64,000 bases of DNA from Agriotes lineatus. Its lineage: Eukaryota; Arthropoda; Insecta; Coleoptera; Elateridae. Location: positions 90,053 through 154,052 of the forward strand of contig CALNHX010003274.1 in NCBI GenBank assembly GCA_940337035.1, written 5' to 3'. A program made the translations under genes and the position numbers. Below, piece after piece: positions 47,101 through 58,600 of this stretch (positions within the stretch are counted from its first letter, which is position 1; each line of letters starts with the position of its first letter). The notes under the pieces are model-generated. The model saw only the letters and a program-made list of their open reading frames with translations. It made no database searches and was not told where the DNA came from.

Positions 47101-50100
47101 GCACCACCAAGACCTATGCGTACTATATAGGTAGCTGCCTAATGTAAAGCATCCATATTGTTGTTGAAAGCCACCAATAATTCACATAAAATATAATAAA
47201 ATGCAATTAATGGTTCACGGAAATCGCAACTGCTCTTAATAAACGCTATATTAATACATATGCAGCATTTATTCCTAGGGATTGTGGAAATGCAATCCTA
47301 TTAATTTACTGTATTTCCTAAATCACTCCATAAGGACATTATAATTTTCTAAATAGATGTTGCCATTTGCAAGTGTTTATTCTGATAAATATAAGCACCA
47401 CCCAGACCTATGCGTACTATATAGGTAGCTGCCTAATATAAAGCATCCATATTGTTGTTGAAGGCCACCAATAATTCACATAAAATATAATAAAATGCAA
47501 TTAATGGCTCACGAAAATCGAAACTGCTCTTAATAAACGCTATAATAATACATATGCAGGATTTATTTCTAGGGATTGTGGGAAATGCACTCCTATTAAT
47601 TTACTGTAATTCGTAAAACACTCCATAAGGACATTATAATTTTCTAAATAGATGTTGCCATTTGCAAGGTGTTTATTCTGATAAATATAAGCACCACCGA
47701 GACCTATGCGTACTATATAGGTAGCTGCCTAATATAAAGCATCCATAATGTTGTTGAAAGCCACCAATAATTCACATAAAATATAATAAAATGCAATTAA
47801 TGGTTCACGGAAATCGAAACTGCTCTTAATAGACGATATATTAATACATATGCAGGATTTATTTCCTAGGGTTTGTGGAAATGCACTCCTATTAATTTAC
47901 TGTAATTCGTAAAACACTCCATAAGGACATTATAATTTTCTAAAGAGTTGTGGCCATTTGCAAGAATTTATTCTGATAAATATAACTTCCTCCGAAACCT
48001 TCTCGTATTATATAGGCAGTTACCTACTGTAAAACATCCATATTGTTGTTGAAGGCTGTCTTAATACTGATAAAATATAATTAATGCAATTAATGCTTCA
48101 CGAAAATCGTAACCGCTCTTAATAAACGCTGTATTAATACATACGCGGGATTTAAATGCTAGCGAGTATGGAACGGCACTCCTATTAATTTACTGTATTT
48201 CCTAAAACACTCCATAAGGACATTATAATTTTCTAAATAGATGTTGCCATTTGCAAGTGTTTATTCTGATAAATATAAGCACCACCAAACTCTATACGTA
48301 CTATATAGGTAGCTGCCTAATGTAAAGCATCCATATTGTTGTTGAAGGCACCAATAATTCACAAAAAATATAATAAAATGCAATTAATGGTTCACGAAAA
48401 TCGAAACCGCTCTTAATAAACGCTGTATTAATACATACGCGGGATTTAAATGCTAGCGAGTATGGAACGGCACTCCTATTAATTTACTGTATTTCCTAAA
48501 ACACTCCATAAGGACATTATAATTTTCTAAATAGATGTTGCCATTTGCAAGTGTTTATTCTCATAAATATAAGCACCACCAGGACCTATGCGTACTATAT
48601 AGGTAGCTGCCTAATGTAAAGCATCATATTGTTGTTGAAAGCCACCAATAATTCACATAAAATATAATACAAATGCAATTAATGGTTCACGGAAATCGAA
48701 ACTGCTCTTAATAAACGCTATATTAATACATATGCAGGATTTAATTCCTAGGGATTGTGGAAATGCACTCCTATTAATTTACTGTAATTCGTAAAACACT
48801 CCATAAGGACATTATAATTTTCTAAAGAGTTGTTGCCATTTGCAAGTGTTTATTCTGATAAATATAAGCACCACCAATACCTATACGTACTATATAGGTA
48901 GCTGCCTAATGTAAAGCATCCATATTGTTGTTGAAGGCCACCATTAATTCACAAAAAATATAATAAAATGCAATTAATGGTTCACGGAAATCGAAACTGC
49001 TCTTAATAAACGCTATATTAATACATATGCAGGATTTAATTCCTAGGGATTGTGGAAATGCACTCCTATTAATTTACTGTAATTCGTAAAACACTCCATA
49101 AGGACATTATAATTTTCTAAATAGATGTTGCCATTTGCAAGTGTTTATTCTGATAAATATAAGCACCACCAATACCTATACGTACTATATAGGTAGCTGC
49201 CTAATGTAAAGCATCCATATTGTTGTTGAAGGCCACCATTAATTCACAAAAAATATAATAAAATGCAATTAATGGTTCACGGAAATCGAAACTGCTCTTA
49301 ATAAACGCTATATTAATACATATGCAGGATTTAATTCCTAGGGATTGTGGAAATGCACTCCTATTAATTTACTGTAATTCGTAAAACACTCCATAAGGAC
49401 ATTATAATTTTCTAAAGAGTTGTTGCCATTTGCAAGTGTTTATTCTGAGAAATATAAGCACCACCAATACCTATACGTACTATATAGGTAGCTGCCTAAT
49501 GTAAAGCATCCATATTGTTGTTGAAGGCCACCATTAATTCACAAAAAATATAATAAAATGCAATTAATGGTTCACGGAAATCGAAACTGCTCTTAATAAA
49601 CGCTATATTAATACATATGCAGGATTTAATTCCTAGGGATTGTGGAAATGCACTCCTATTAATTTACTGTAATTCGTAAAACACTCCATAAGGACATTAT
49701 AATTTTCTAAATAGATGTTGCCATTTGCAAGTGTTTATTCTGATAAATATAAGCACCACCAATACCTATACGTACTATATAGGTAGCTGCCTAATGTAAA
49801 GCATCCATATTGTTGTTGAAGGCCACCATTAATTCACAAAAAATATAATTAAATGCAATTAATGGTTCACGGAAATCGAAACCGCTATTAATAAACGCTG
49901 TATTAATACATACGCGGGATTTAAATGCTAGCGAGTATGGAACAGCACTCCTATTAATTTACTGTATTTCCTAAAACACTCCATAAGGACATTATAATTT
50001 TCTAAATAGATGTTGCCATTTGCAAGTGTTTATTCTCATAAATATAAGCACCACCAAGACCTATGCGTACTATATAGGTAGCTGCCTAATGTAAAGCATC

Positions 50101-53100
50101 CATATTGTTGTTGAAAGCCACCAATAATTCACAAAAAACATAATTAAATGCAATTAATGGTTCACGGAAATCGAAACCGCTATTAATAAACGCTGTATTA
50201 ATACATACGCGGGATTTAAATGCTAGCGAGTATGGAACGGCACTCCTATTAATTTACTGAATTTCCTAAGACACTCCATAAGGACATTATAATTTTCTAA
50301 ATAGATGTTGCCATTTGCAAGTGTTTATTCTCATAAATATAAGCACCACCAGGACCTATGCGTACTATATAGGTAGCTGCCTAATGTAAAGCATCCATAT
50401 TGTTGTGGAAAGCCACCAATAATTCACATAAAATATAATAAAATGCAATTAATGGTTCACGGAAATCGAAACTGCTCTTAATAAACGCTATATTAATACA
50501 TATGCAGGATTTAATTCCTAGGGATTGTGGAAATGCACTCCTATTAATTTACTGTAATTCGTAAAACACTCCATAAGGACATTATAATTTTCTAAAGAGT
50601 TGTGGCCATTTGCAAGCGTTTATTCTGATAAATATAACTTCCTCCGAAACCTCCGCGTATTATATAGGCAGTTACCTATTGTAAAACATCCATATTGTTG
50701 TTGAAGGCCACCAATAATTCACCTAAAATATAATTAAATGCAATTAGTGGTTCACGGAAATCGAAACCGCTCTTAATAAACGCTGTATTAATACATACGC
50801 GGGATTTAAATGCTAGCGAGTATGGAACGGCACTCCTATTAATTTACTGTATTTCCTAAAACACTCCATAAGGACATTATGATTTTCTAAATAGATGTTG
50901 CCATTTGCAAGTGTTTATTCTCATAAATATAAGCACCACCAAGACCTATGCGTACTATATAGGTAGCTGCCTAATGTAAAGCATCCATATTGTTGTTGAA
51001 AGCCACGATTAATTCACATAAAATATAATAAAATGCATTAATGGTTCACGGAAATCGAAACTGCTCTTAATAAACGCTATATTAATACATATGCAGCATT
51101 TATTTCCTAGGGATTGTGGAAATGCAATCCTATTAATTTACTGTATTTCCTAAATCACTCCATAAGGACATTATAATTTTCTAAATAGATGTTGCCATTT
51201 GCAAGTGTTTATTCTGATAAATATAAGCACCACCCAGACCTATGCGTACTATATAGGTAGCTGCCTAATATAAAGCATCCATATTGTTGTTGAAGGCCAC
51301 CAATAATTCACATAAAATATAATAAAATGCAATTAATGGCTCACGAAAATCGAAACTGCTCTTAATAAACGCTATAATAATACATATGCAGGATTTATTT
51401 CCTAGGGATTGTGGAAATGCACTCCTATTAATTTACTGTAATTCGTAAAACACTCCATAAGGACATTATAATTTTCTAAATAGATGTTGCCATTTGCAAG
51501 TGTTTATTCTGATAAATATAAGCACCACCGAGACCTATGCGTACTATATAGGTAGCTGCCTAATATAAAGCATCCATAATGTTGTTGAAAGCCACCAATA
51601 ATTCACATAAAATATAATAAAATGCCATTAATGGTTCACGGAAATCGAAACTGCTCTTAATAAACGATATATTAATTCATATGCAGGATTTATTTCCTAG
51701 GGATTGTGGAAATGCACTCCTATTAATTTACTGTAATTCGTAAAACACTCCATAAGGACATTATAATTTTCTAAAGAGTTGTGGCCATTTGCAAGAATTT
51801 ATTCTGATAAATATAACTTTTTCCGAAACCTCCTCGTATTATATAGGCAGTTACCTATTGTAAAACATCCATATTGTTGTTGAAAGCTGTCCTAAATACT
51901 GATAAAATATAATTAAATGCAATTAATGCTTCACGAAAATCGAAACCGCTCTTAATAAACGCTATATTAATACATACGCGGGATTTAAATGCTAGCGAGT
52001 ATGGAACGGCACTCCTATTAATTTACTGTATTTCCTAAAACACTCCATAAGGACATTATAATTTTCTAAATAGATGTTGCCATTTGCAAGTGTTTATTCT
52101 CATAAATATAAGCACCACCAAGACCTATGCGTACTATATAGGTAGCTGCCTAATGTAAAGCATCCATAATGTTGTTGAAAGCCACCAATAATTCACATAA
52201 AATATAATAAAATGCAATTAATGGTTCACGGAAATCGAAACTGCTCTTAATAAACGATATATTAATACATATGCAGGATTTATTTCCTAGGGATTGTGGA
52301 AATGCACTCCTATTAATTTACTGTAATTCGTAAAACACTCCATAAGGACATTATAATTTTCTAAAGAGTTGTGGCCATTTGCAAGAATTTATTCTGATAA
52401 ATATAACTTCCTCCGAAACCTCCTCGTATTATATAGGCAGTTACCTACTGTAAAACATCCATATTGTTGTTGAAGGCTGTCTTAATACTGATAAAATATA
52501 ATTAAATGCAATTAATGCTTCACGAAAATCGAAACCGCTCTTAATAAACGCTGTATTAATACATACGCGGGATTTAAATGCTAGCGAGTATGGAACGGCA
52601 CTCCTATTAATTTACTGTATTTCCTAAAACACTCCATAAGGACATTATAATTTTCTAAATAGATGTTGCCATTTGCAAGTGTTTATTCTGATAAATATAA
52701 GCACCACCAATACCTATACGTACTATATAGGTAGCTGCCTAATGTAAAGCATCCATATTGTTGTTGAAAGCCACCAATAATTCACATAAAATATAATAAA
52801 ATGCAATTAATGGTTCACGGAAATCGAAACTGCTCTTGATAAACGCTACATTAATACATATGCAGGATTTAATTCCTAGGGATTGTGGAAATGCACTCCT
52901 ATTAATTTACTGTAATTCGTAAAACACTCCATAAGGACATTATAATTTTCTAAAGAGTTGTTGCCATTTGCAAGTGTTTATTCTGATAAATATAAGCACC
53001 ACCGAGACCTATACGTACTATATAGGTAGCTGCCTAATGTAAAGCATCCATATTGTTGTTGAAGGCCACCAATAATTCACAAAAAATATAATTAAATGCA

Positions 53101-54517
53101 ATTAATGGTTCACGGAAATCGAAACCGCTCTTAATAAACGCTGTATTAATACATACGCGGGATTTAAATGCTAGCGAGTATGGAACGGCACTCCTATTAA
53201 TTTACTGTATTTCCTAAAACACTCCATAAGGACATTATAATTTTCTAAATAGATGTTGCCATTTGCAAGTGTTTATTCTCATAAATATAAGCACCACCAG
53301 GACCTATGCGTACTATATAGGTAGCTGCCTAATGTAAAGCATCCATATTGTTGTTGAAAGCCACCAATAATTCACATAAAATATAATAAAATGCAATTAA
53401 TGGTTCACGGAAATCGAAACTGCTCTTAATAAACGCTATATTAATACATATGCAGGATTTAATTCCTAGGGATTGTGGAAATGCACTCCTATTAATTTAC
53501 TGTAATTCGTAAAACACTCCATAAGGACATTATAATTTTCTAAAGAGTTGTTGCCATTTGCAAGTCTTTATTCTGATAAATATAAGCACCACCGAGACCT
53601 ATACGTACTATATAGGTAGCTGCCTAATGTAAAGCATCCATATTGTTGTTGAAGGCCACCAATAATTCACAAAAAATATAATTAAATGCAATTAATGGTT
53701 CACGGAAATCGAAACCGCTATTAATAAACGCTGTATTAATACATACGCGGGATTTAAATGCTAGCGAGTATGGAACGGCACTCCTATTAATTTACTGTAT
53801 TTCCTAAAACACTCCATAAGGACATTATAATTTTCTAAAGAGTTGTTGCCATTTGCAAGTGTTTATTCTGATAAATATAAGCACCACCGAGACCTATACG
53901 TACTATATAGGTAGCTGCCTAATGTAAAGCATCCATATTGTTGTTGAAGGCCACCAATAATTCACAAAAAATATAATAAAATGCAATTAATGGTTCACGG
54001 AAATCGAAACCGCTCTTAATAAACGCTGTATTAATACATACACGGGATTTAAATGCTAGCGAGTATGGAACGGCACTCCTATTAATTTACTGTATTTCCT
54101 AAAACACTCCATAAGGACATTATAATTTTCTAAATAGATGTTGCCATTTGCAAGTGTTTATTCTCATAAATATAAGCACCACCAGGACCTATGCGTACTA
54201 TATAGGTAGCTGCCTAATGTAAAGCATCCATATTGTTGTTGAAAGCCACCAATAATTCACATAAAATATAATAAAATGCAATTAATGGTTCACGGAAATC
54301 GAAACTGCTCTTAATAAACGCTAGATTAATACATATGCAGGATTTAATTCCTAGGGATTGTGGAAATGCACTCCTATTAATTTACTGTAATTCGTAAAAC
54401 ACTCCATAAGGACATTATAATTTTCTAAAGAGTTGTTGCCATTTGCAAGTGTTTATTCTGATAAATATAAGCACCACCGAGACCTATACGTACTATATAG
54501 GTAGCTGCCTAATGTAA
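35108..54517 (+). repeat. Satellite array, ~295-bp monomer, about 66 copies
   Basis: Head-to-tail copies all in one orientation. Counting from each 'aatttactgta', starts fall at 35108, 35403, 35698, 35991 and 36289, and late copies at 52609 and 52904: spacing about 295 bp. Conserved marks in each monomer are 'aaacactccataagga', 'ccatttgcaag', 'gtactatata(g)gtagct', 'taaagcatccatattgttg', 'aatgcaattaatggt' and 'cgctatattaatacatatg'. The array is AT-rich and has no coding capacity; a few truncated monomers occur (for example near 36480, 36780, 43070 and 44200). Probably pericentromeric or heterochromatic satellite. The last monomer is cut at 54517 by the BEL element. Confidence 0.95.
38370..44950 (+). 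repeat. Higher-order repeat zone within the satellite
   Basis: Variant-specific marks recur at multiples of the monomer. 'gagacctgctcgtact' at 38945 and 40715, and 'gctatatgaatacatatgaa' at about 39080 and 40850, are 1770 bp (6 monomers) apart. 'gaaggctgccataaatactg' near 41067 and 42247 is 1180 bp (4 monomers) apart. The truncated monomer with 'aacataagcattcatattgc' near 43060 recurs at 44191, about 1131 bp later. Blocks between these marks look nearly identical by eye, so segmental amplification here is recent compared with the array's outer parts. Confidence 0.8.
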
Positions 54518-55323
54518 TGTTTGATTCACACAGATGCGTGCATCAAAACCTTTTTGATTATAATTAATCACGTAATTCAAGTCATAACTGTTTTATCTCA
54601 TTCAAAGGTCGTGGTAAAGCCAAATTTGCATCTTGCCGTATTTGTTTGCCTCTGTTAATGTTGGAAAGGAATTTGTAAGCTTCCCTTAATGGCTTTAAAG
54701 CGGATGGATACATTTTCTACTAGAACTTAAGCCGACTTAGCATATTTGGGAATCATGGGTTTATGGATTTCGTTCAATTGCCTCATTGAGAGAGCTTAGC
54801 ATTAAGGTTTCTTAGAATAAGCATTTTTCCTAAATAACGTGCGATGCTCCGATTGGCTACGCAGGATCGCCTCAGCCAATAGTGTTTGAGCTTGCCCCTC
54901 CTTGAATTGGCGAGTTCGTCTCGCTGTAAATTCAGAGTGAGTTAGATTCAGAGCCTCGAGGAAGCAAGTTCAGCTATGCTTTGTGCTAGTTTGCGTTTCG
55001 GTCTAACTCCCTGGTAAAGTCGTTTCCAGGTTGTTTTGTGTTACGGTTACGCGCAATTCGCTATTTTCGCGTGGCCAATCCAAGCGTGTCACAACAGTTG
55101 AAGCTTTTGTAAAAAACCATCGGTCCATCAGTGACGTTTGTAATCGTTGTTACTCAATATACTCGTGTTTGTTAAGTCTTGTTTCACTCCAACAACTAAC
55201 TGAACCCAAGTTAGGGTTATTAAGTGGCAGTTCCCGGCAATCCCATTGAACCGGAACTCGCAGTGGATTAATTGGGGGCCCCATTCGTGGAAGCCTCTTA
55301 TCAAGTTAATCGTACAAAAAACA
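54518..55323 (+). repeat. 5' LTR of the BEL/Pao element
   Basis: It begins TGTTTGATTC and ends GTACAAAAAACA (TG...CA). Identical by eye to 61108-61913. A 72-codon open stretch at 55031-55249 recurs exactly in the other LTR and is taken as chance. I could not place a TATA box or polyadenylation signal with confidence. Confidence 0.95.
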
Positions 55324-55324
55324 T

Positions 55325-55341
55325 TGGTCCTTCGAGCCGGA
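55325..55341 (+). other. Primer-binding site, tRNA-Tyr
   Basis: 'tggtccttcgagccgga' begins one base after the LTR and is the exact complement of the 3' end of insect tRNA-Tyr including CCA (...TCCGGCTCGAAGGACCA). It is where minus-strand DNA synthesis starts. Confidence 0.85.
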
Positions 55342-55617
55342 TGTGGAAGAAGCTAAAAAACGCGAGTGTACAAGTTTCCAGTAGCTGGTGGATGCAATTG
55401 CTCCAACATCGTTTCGTCGGAGAGCGTCAAGAAGCTTCGCCAACACCAGGAAATTCAACCATCGAGAGCTTACACCGAGTCCAGGTCCCACGTCAAGCGG
55501 CAGCGATCGGCAGCGGGTTGGTTTTCTGTTCGTCAAGAAGTTACTACGTTCTCAAATCAAAAGTAAGTCCTTTTCCATTACACCTTCGTTTAGTGCTGTT
55601 TTTTGCTTGTGTCAGTC
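55342..55617 (+). promoter_or_regulatory. BEL/Pao leader with upstream ORF and possible 53-bp intron
   Basis: An ATG at 55341 opens a frame to 55727 that overlaps the gag start in another frame and would compete with it. A good donor (AAAA/GTAAGT, GT at 55563) and a polypyrimidine-AG acceptor (TTTTTTGCTTGTGTCAG, AG at 55614-55615) bracket 53 bp ending two bases before the gag ATG. Both the uORF and the splice are predictions from sequence only. Confidence 0.4.
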
Positions 55618-58600
55618 ATGGTGGAAACTCGTTCGACATCAGCGGTCATGTCGGAAACTCGCACTTTAACCACTCGTTGCAAATTCATAAAAGCCCAAGT
55701 AGATCGTTTCAAAACTCTATTTCATAGAATTTCTTCGTCCAGCCCCGTGAAGGCTCACGAGGTCGGCAACTTGTCAGAAGAGTTTAGTTGTTTCCAAAAT
55801 TTGTTGGATGAGTATAAGAAGTCAATGGAGGGCCTAATGGAGGCCGACGCTGAAAACTTTGATAAACTTTTCAATGAATTTGACTCTTTTATGACTCATT
55901 TTAGCGAGATTAGTAGCGCAGTAAAGGAATTCTTATCAAAAAATAAGATCAGTTCGGGTATAAAACCGAATGTAGGTCAAAATTCTTCGCAAAGTGGCCC
56001 TTCAGGAGAGCTCGCTGGATTAAGATTACCACCCTTAGATTTGCCTTCCTTTTCGGGGAAATTCGAGAATTGGGTTCAATTTCATGACTCCTTTACGTCG
56101 CTTATTCATAACAACGTTAATTTGACCAACGTTCAGAAATTTTACTATTTGATTTCTTCCCTTAAGGCAGAAGCTGCTAGTTCAATCTCGTCGTTAAAAG
56201 TTACCAACGATAACTATACCATTGCTTGGGACATTCTAGTCAAGCGATTTGAAAATAAGAAACTGATCGTAAAATCAAACATAAATGCGTTATTCAGTTT
56301 AGAGAACGTAAAAAAGGATTCACATTCGTCTGTTCAAAGGCTGCTCGATAGTGTAGTTAGAATTTTGGAAATTTTAAAGGCGTACGGGGAACCCACAGTC
56401 GACACCATACTAATACATATCATAGTTTCGAAGCTCAGCTCAGCAATGCAGACTGACTGGGAATTATGCAAACATGCCGGACAATTTCCTACTTTGCGAG
56501 AGTTGTTAGATTTTTTAGAGAGCAAAAGTCACTTATTAGGTTCGCTGGAAGCTGCGAAAATAGGTTCGAGTTTGGGAAATCAGGGATCCGAGCAAAAAAG
56601 TCATGCACGCGCTCATGTAGCCAGAGAGCAAGGTAATCACTCTTGTGATTTTTGCAAAAATAGTAATCATTCGATTAGCGCTTGCGAATCATTCTCAAAA
56701 TTGTCGGTAAACGCTCGTATCGAAGAGGCGCGTCGTTTGAAATTATGCAACAATTGTCTCAAGCCCGGACATTTCGTGGTAAAATGCACATCGTCGAGAT
56801 GCCGCGTATGCAGAAAAAAGCACCATACTTTACTGTGTTTGCGTCCAAAGCGCGACGCGCACGAAAATACTTCGTCGCCGCGTCCTGGACCGCCAGAATC
56901 CAGCAGTGACGCACGGGAGGTCGGGGCCGTCTCCCCGAGCGAGGCACCCGTCGCATCCGTTTCAGCAGCTTGTAGCCGTCCTGCAATCGCGGCGCCAGCG
57001 CAAGTTTTATTGTCCACGGTTAGCGTATTCGTAGAAGGATCCTCCGGGTCATTTTCCCGGGCAAAAGCTCTTTTGGACCCCGGATCCCAACTTAACTTAG
57101 TTAGCGCCGACTTGTGTCAAAATTTGAAAATTGAGAAACGAGGTAATATCACCTCACTGTCGGGTGTTGGTGCCAGGGCTCTGAACGCTGAATTCAGAGC
57201 AAACGTTCGAATCCGCTCCCGTAACGGGAAATACGAGGACATTTTGAGCTGTATTGTGTTAGACAAAATTACGGACCCTCTGCCGGCCCTTTCTTTCTCG
57301 TTGAGGGATTTGAAGATCCCACCAAACATTGTGCTAGCCGATTCAGATTGTAATACACCGGGAAAGATTGATCTTTTATTAGGCGCGAATGTCTTTTGGC
57401 AAGTGCTCTGTCAGGGACAGGTGAAATTGGGCCCAGAGAAGCCATTCTTAACAAAAACTCTTTTTGGTTGGGTTTTAGGCGGAAACATGAACATCGAAAA
57501 TCGAGCGCTCATGCTTTCAAATAGAGTTCATTTAAGTGTAGCCGGCATCGAGCACGGCATTCAGAGATTTTGGGAAATCGAGGGGGCTTACGGTTCATCA
57601 GGCCGACTCTCTGCTGATGACAAATTTTGCGAAGACCATTTTCAATCGACTACGAAACGGGCGTCGTCGGAGCCGCGTAGGTTCATCGTGAGCATACCTT
57701 TCAGGAAAGATGCTCCATCGCTGGGAGACTCGCGCGGTATAGCGTTAAAGCGTTTCTATTCATTAGAAAACAAATTGTCAAAAAATCCCGAGTTGAAAAC
57801 CGCGTATTCCGCATTTCTCAAAGAATACGAGTCGCTTGGTCACTTGAGCAAGGTGGACGACGAAGCGAGCCTTCCTCATCCTAGGTTTTATTTACCACAT
57901 TTGCCAGTCATAAAGGAGGACAGTTCAACGACCAAACATCGCGTTGTTTTTGACGGCAGTTGTGCGTCCTCCTCCGCAGTATCGCTTAACGACCTTCAAC
58001 ATAAGGGCCCAGTGGTCCAGCAGTCGTTGTTTGCAATTCTTTGTCGCTTTAGGCAATTCAAGTACGTGCTGAAAGCAGATTGCGCCAAAATGTATAGGCA
58101 AATTCTCGTGGACCCCTCGCAGACGCAATACCAATTAATTTTATGGCGTGACGACAAAACCTCAGCGGTAAAATGCTTCAAATTATTAACGGTCACCTAC
58201 GGTACTAAATCAGCCTCGTACCTAGCAACTAGGTGCTTGATACAAATCGCCCAGGAAATCGAAGCATCGCTTCCAGAGGCCTCATTAAGAATTAGCCGGG
58301 ATTTTTATGTAGATGACCTACTGACTGGTTTTGAAAATAGGGCGGAAGCCATAAAAACGCAATTCGAAATTAGTAGCGCTTTGTCGGGGTACGGGTTTGA
58401 ATTGCGAAAGTGGGCATCCAACGACAGTGAAGTAGCTAGCGCCATTGGTGTAGATCGCGGCAGCATGGAGCCCATTTCTTTGACGGAAGACGCCACGGAG
58501 AAAACTCTCGGCATTTTTTGGGATACTCGGCGGGACGTGCTAAGTTACAGAGTAAACCCTAGCTGTTGCAAATCAGTTACCAAGCAGGCTATACTCTCTA

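Noticed and set aside
35108..54517. Regularly spaced repeats resembling a giant CRISPR-like array
   Set aside because: The 295-bp units are contiguous copies with no unique spacers; this is eukaryotic satellite DNA.
55031..55249. 72-codon open stretch in the BEL 5' LTR, repeated at 61621-61839
   Set aside because: It is duplicated only because the LTRs are identical; it has no ATG start and no family resemblance.
56667..57017. 116-codon minus-strand frame inside the BEL gag region
   Set aside because: Antisense shadow of the GC-rich gag-pol frame.
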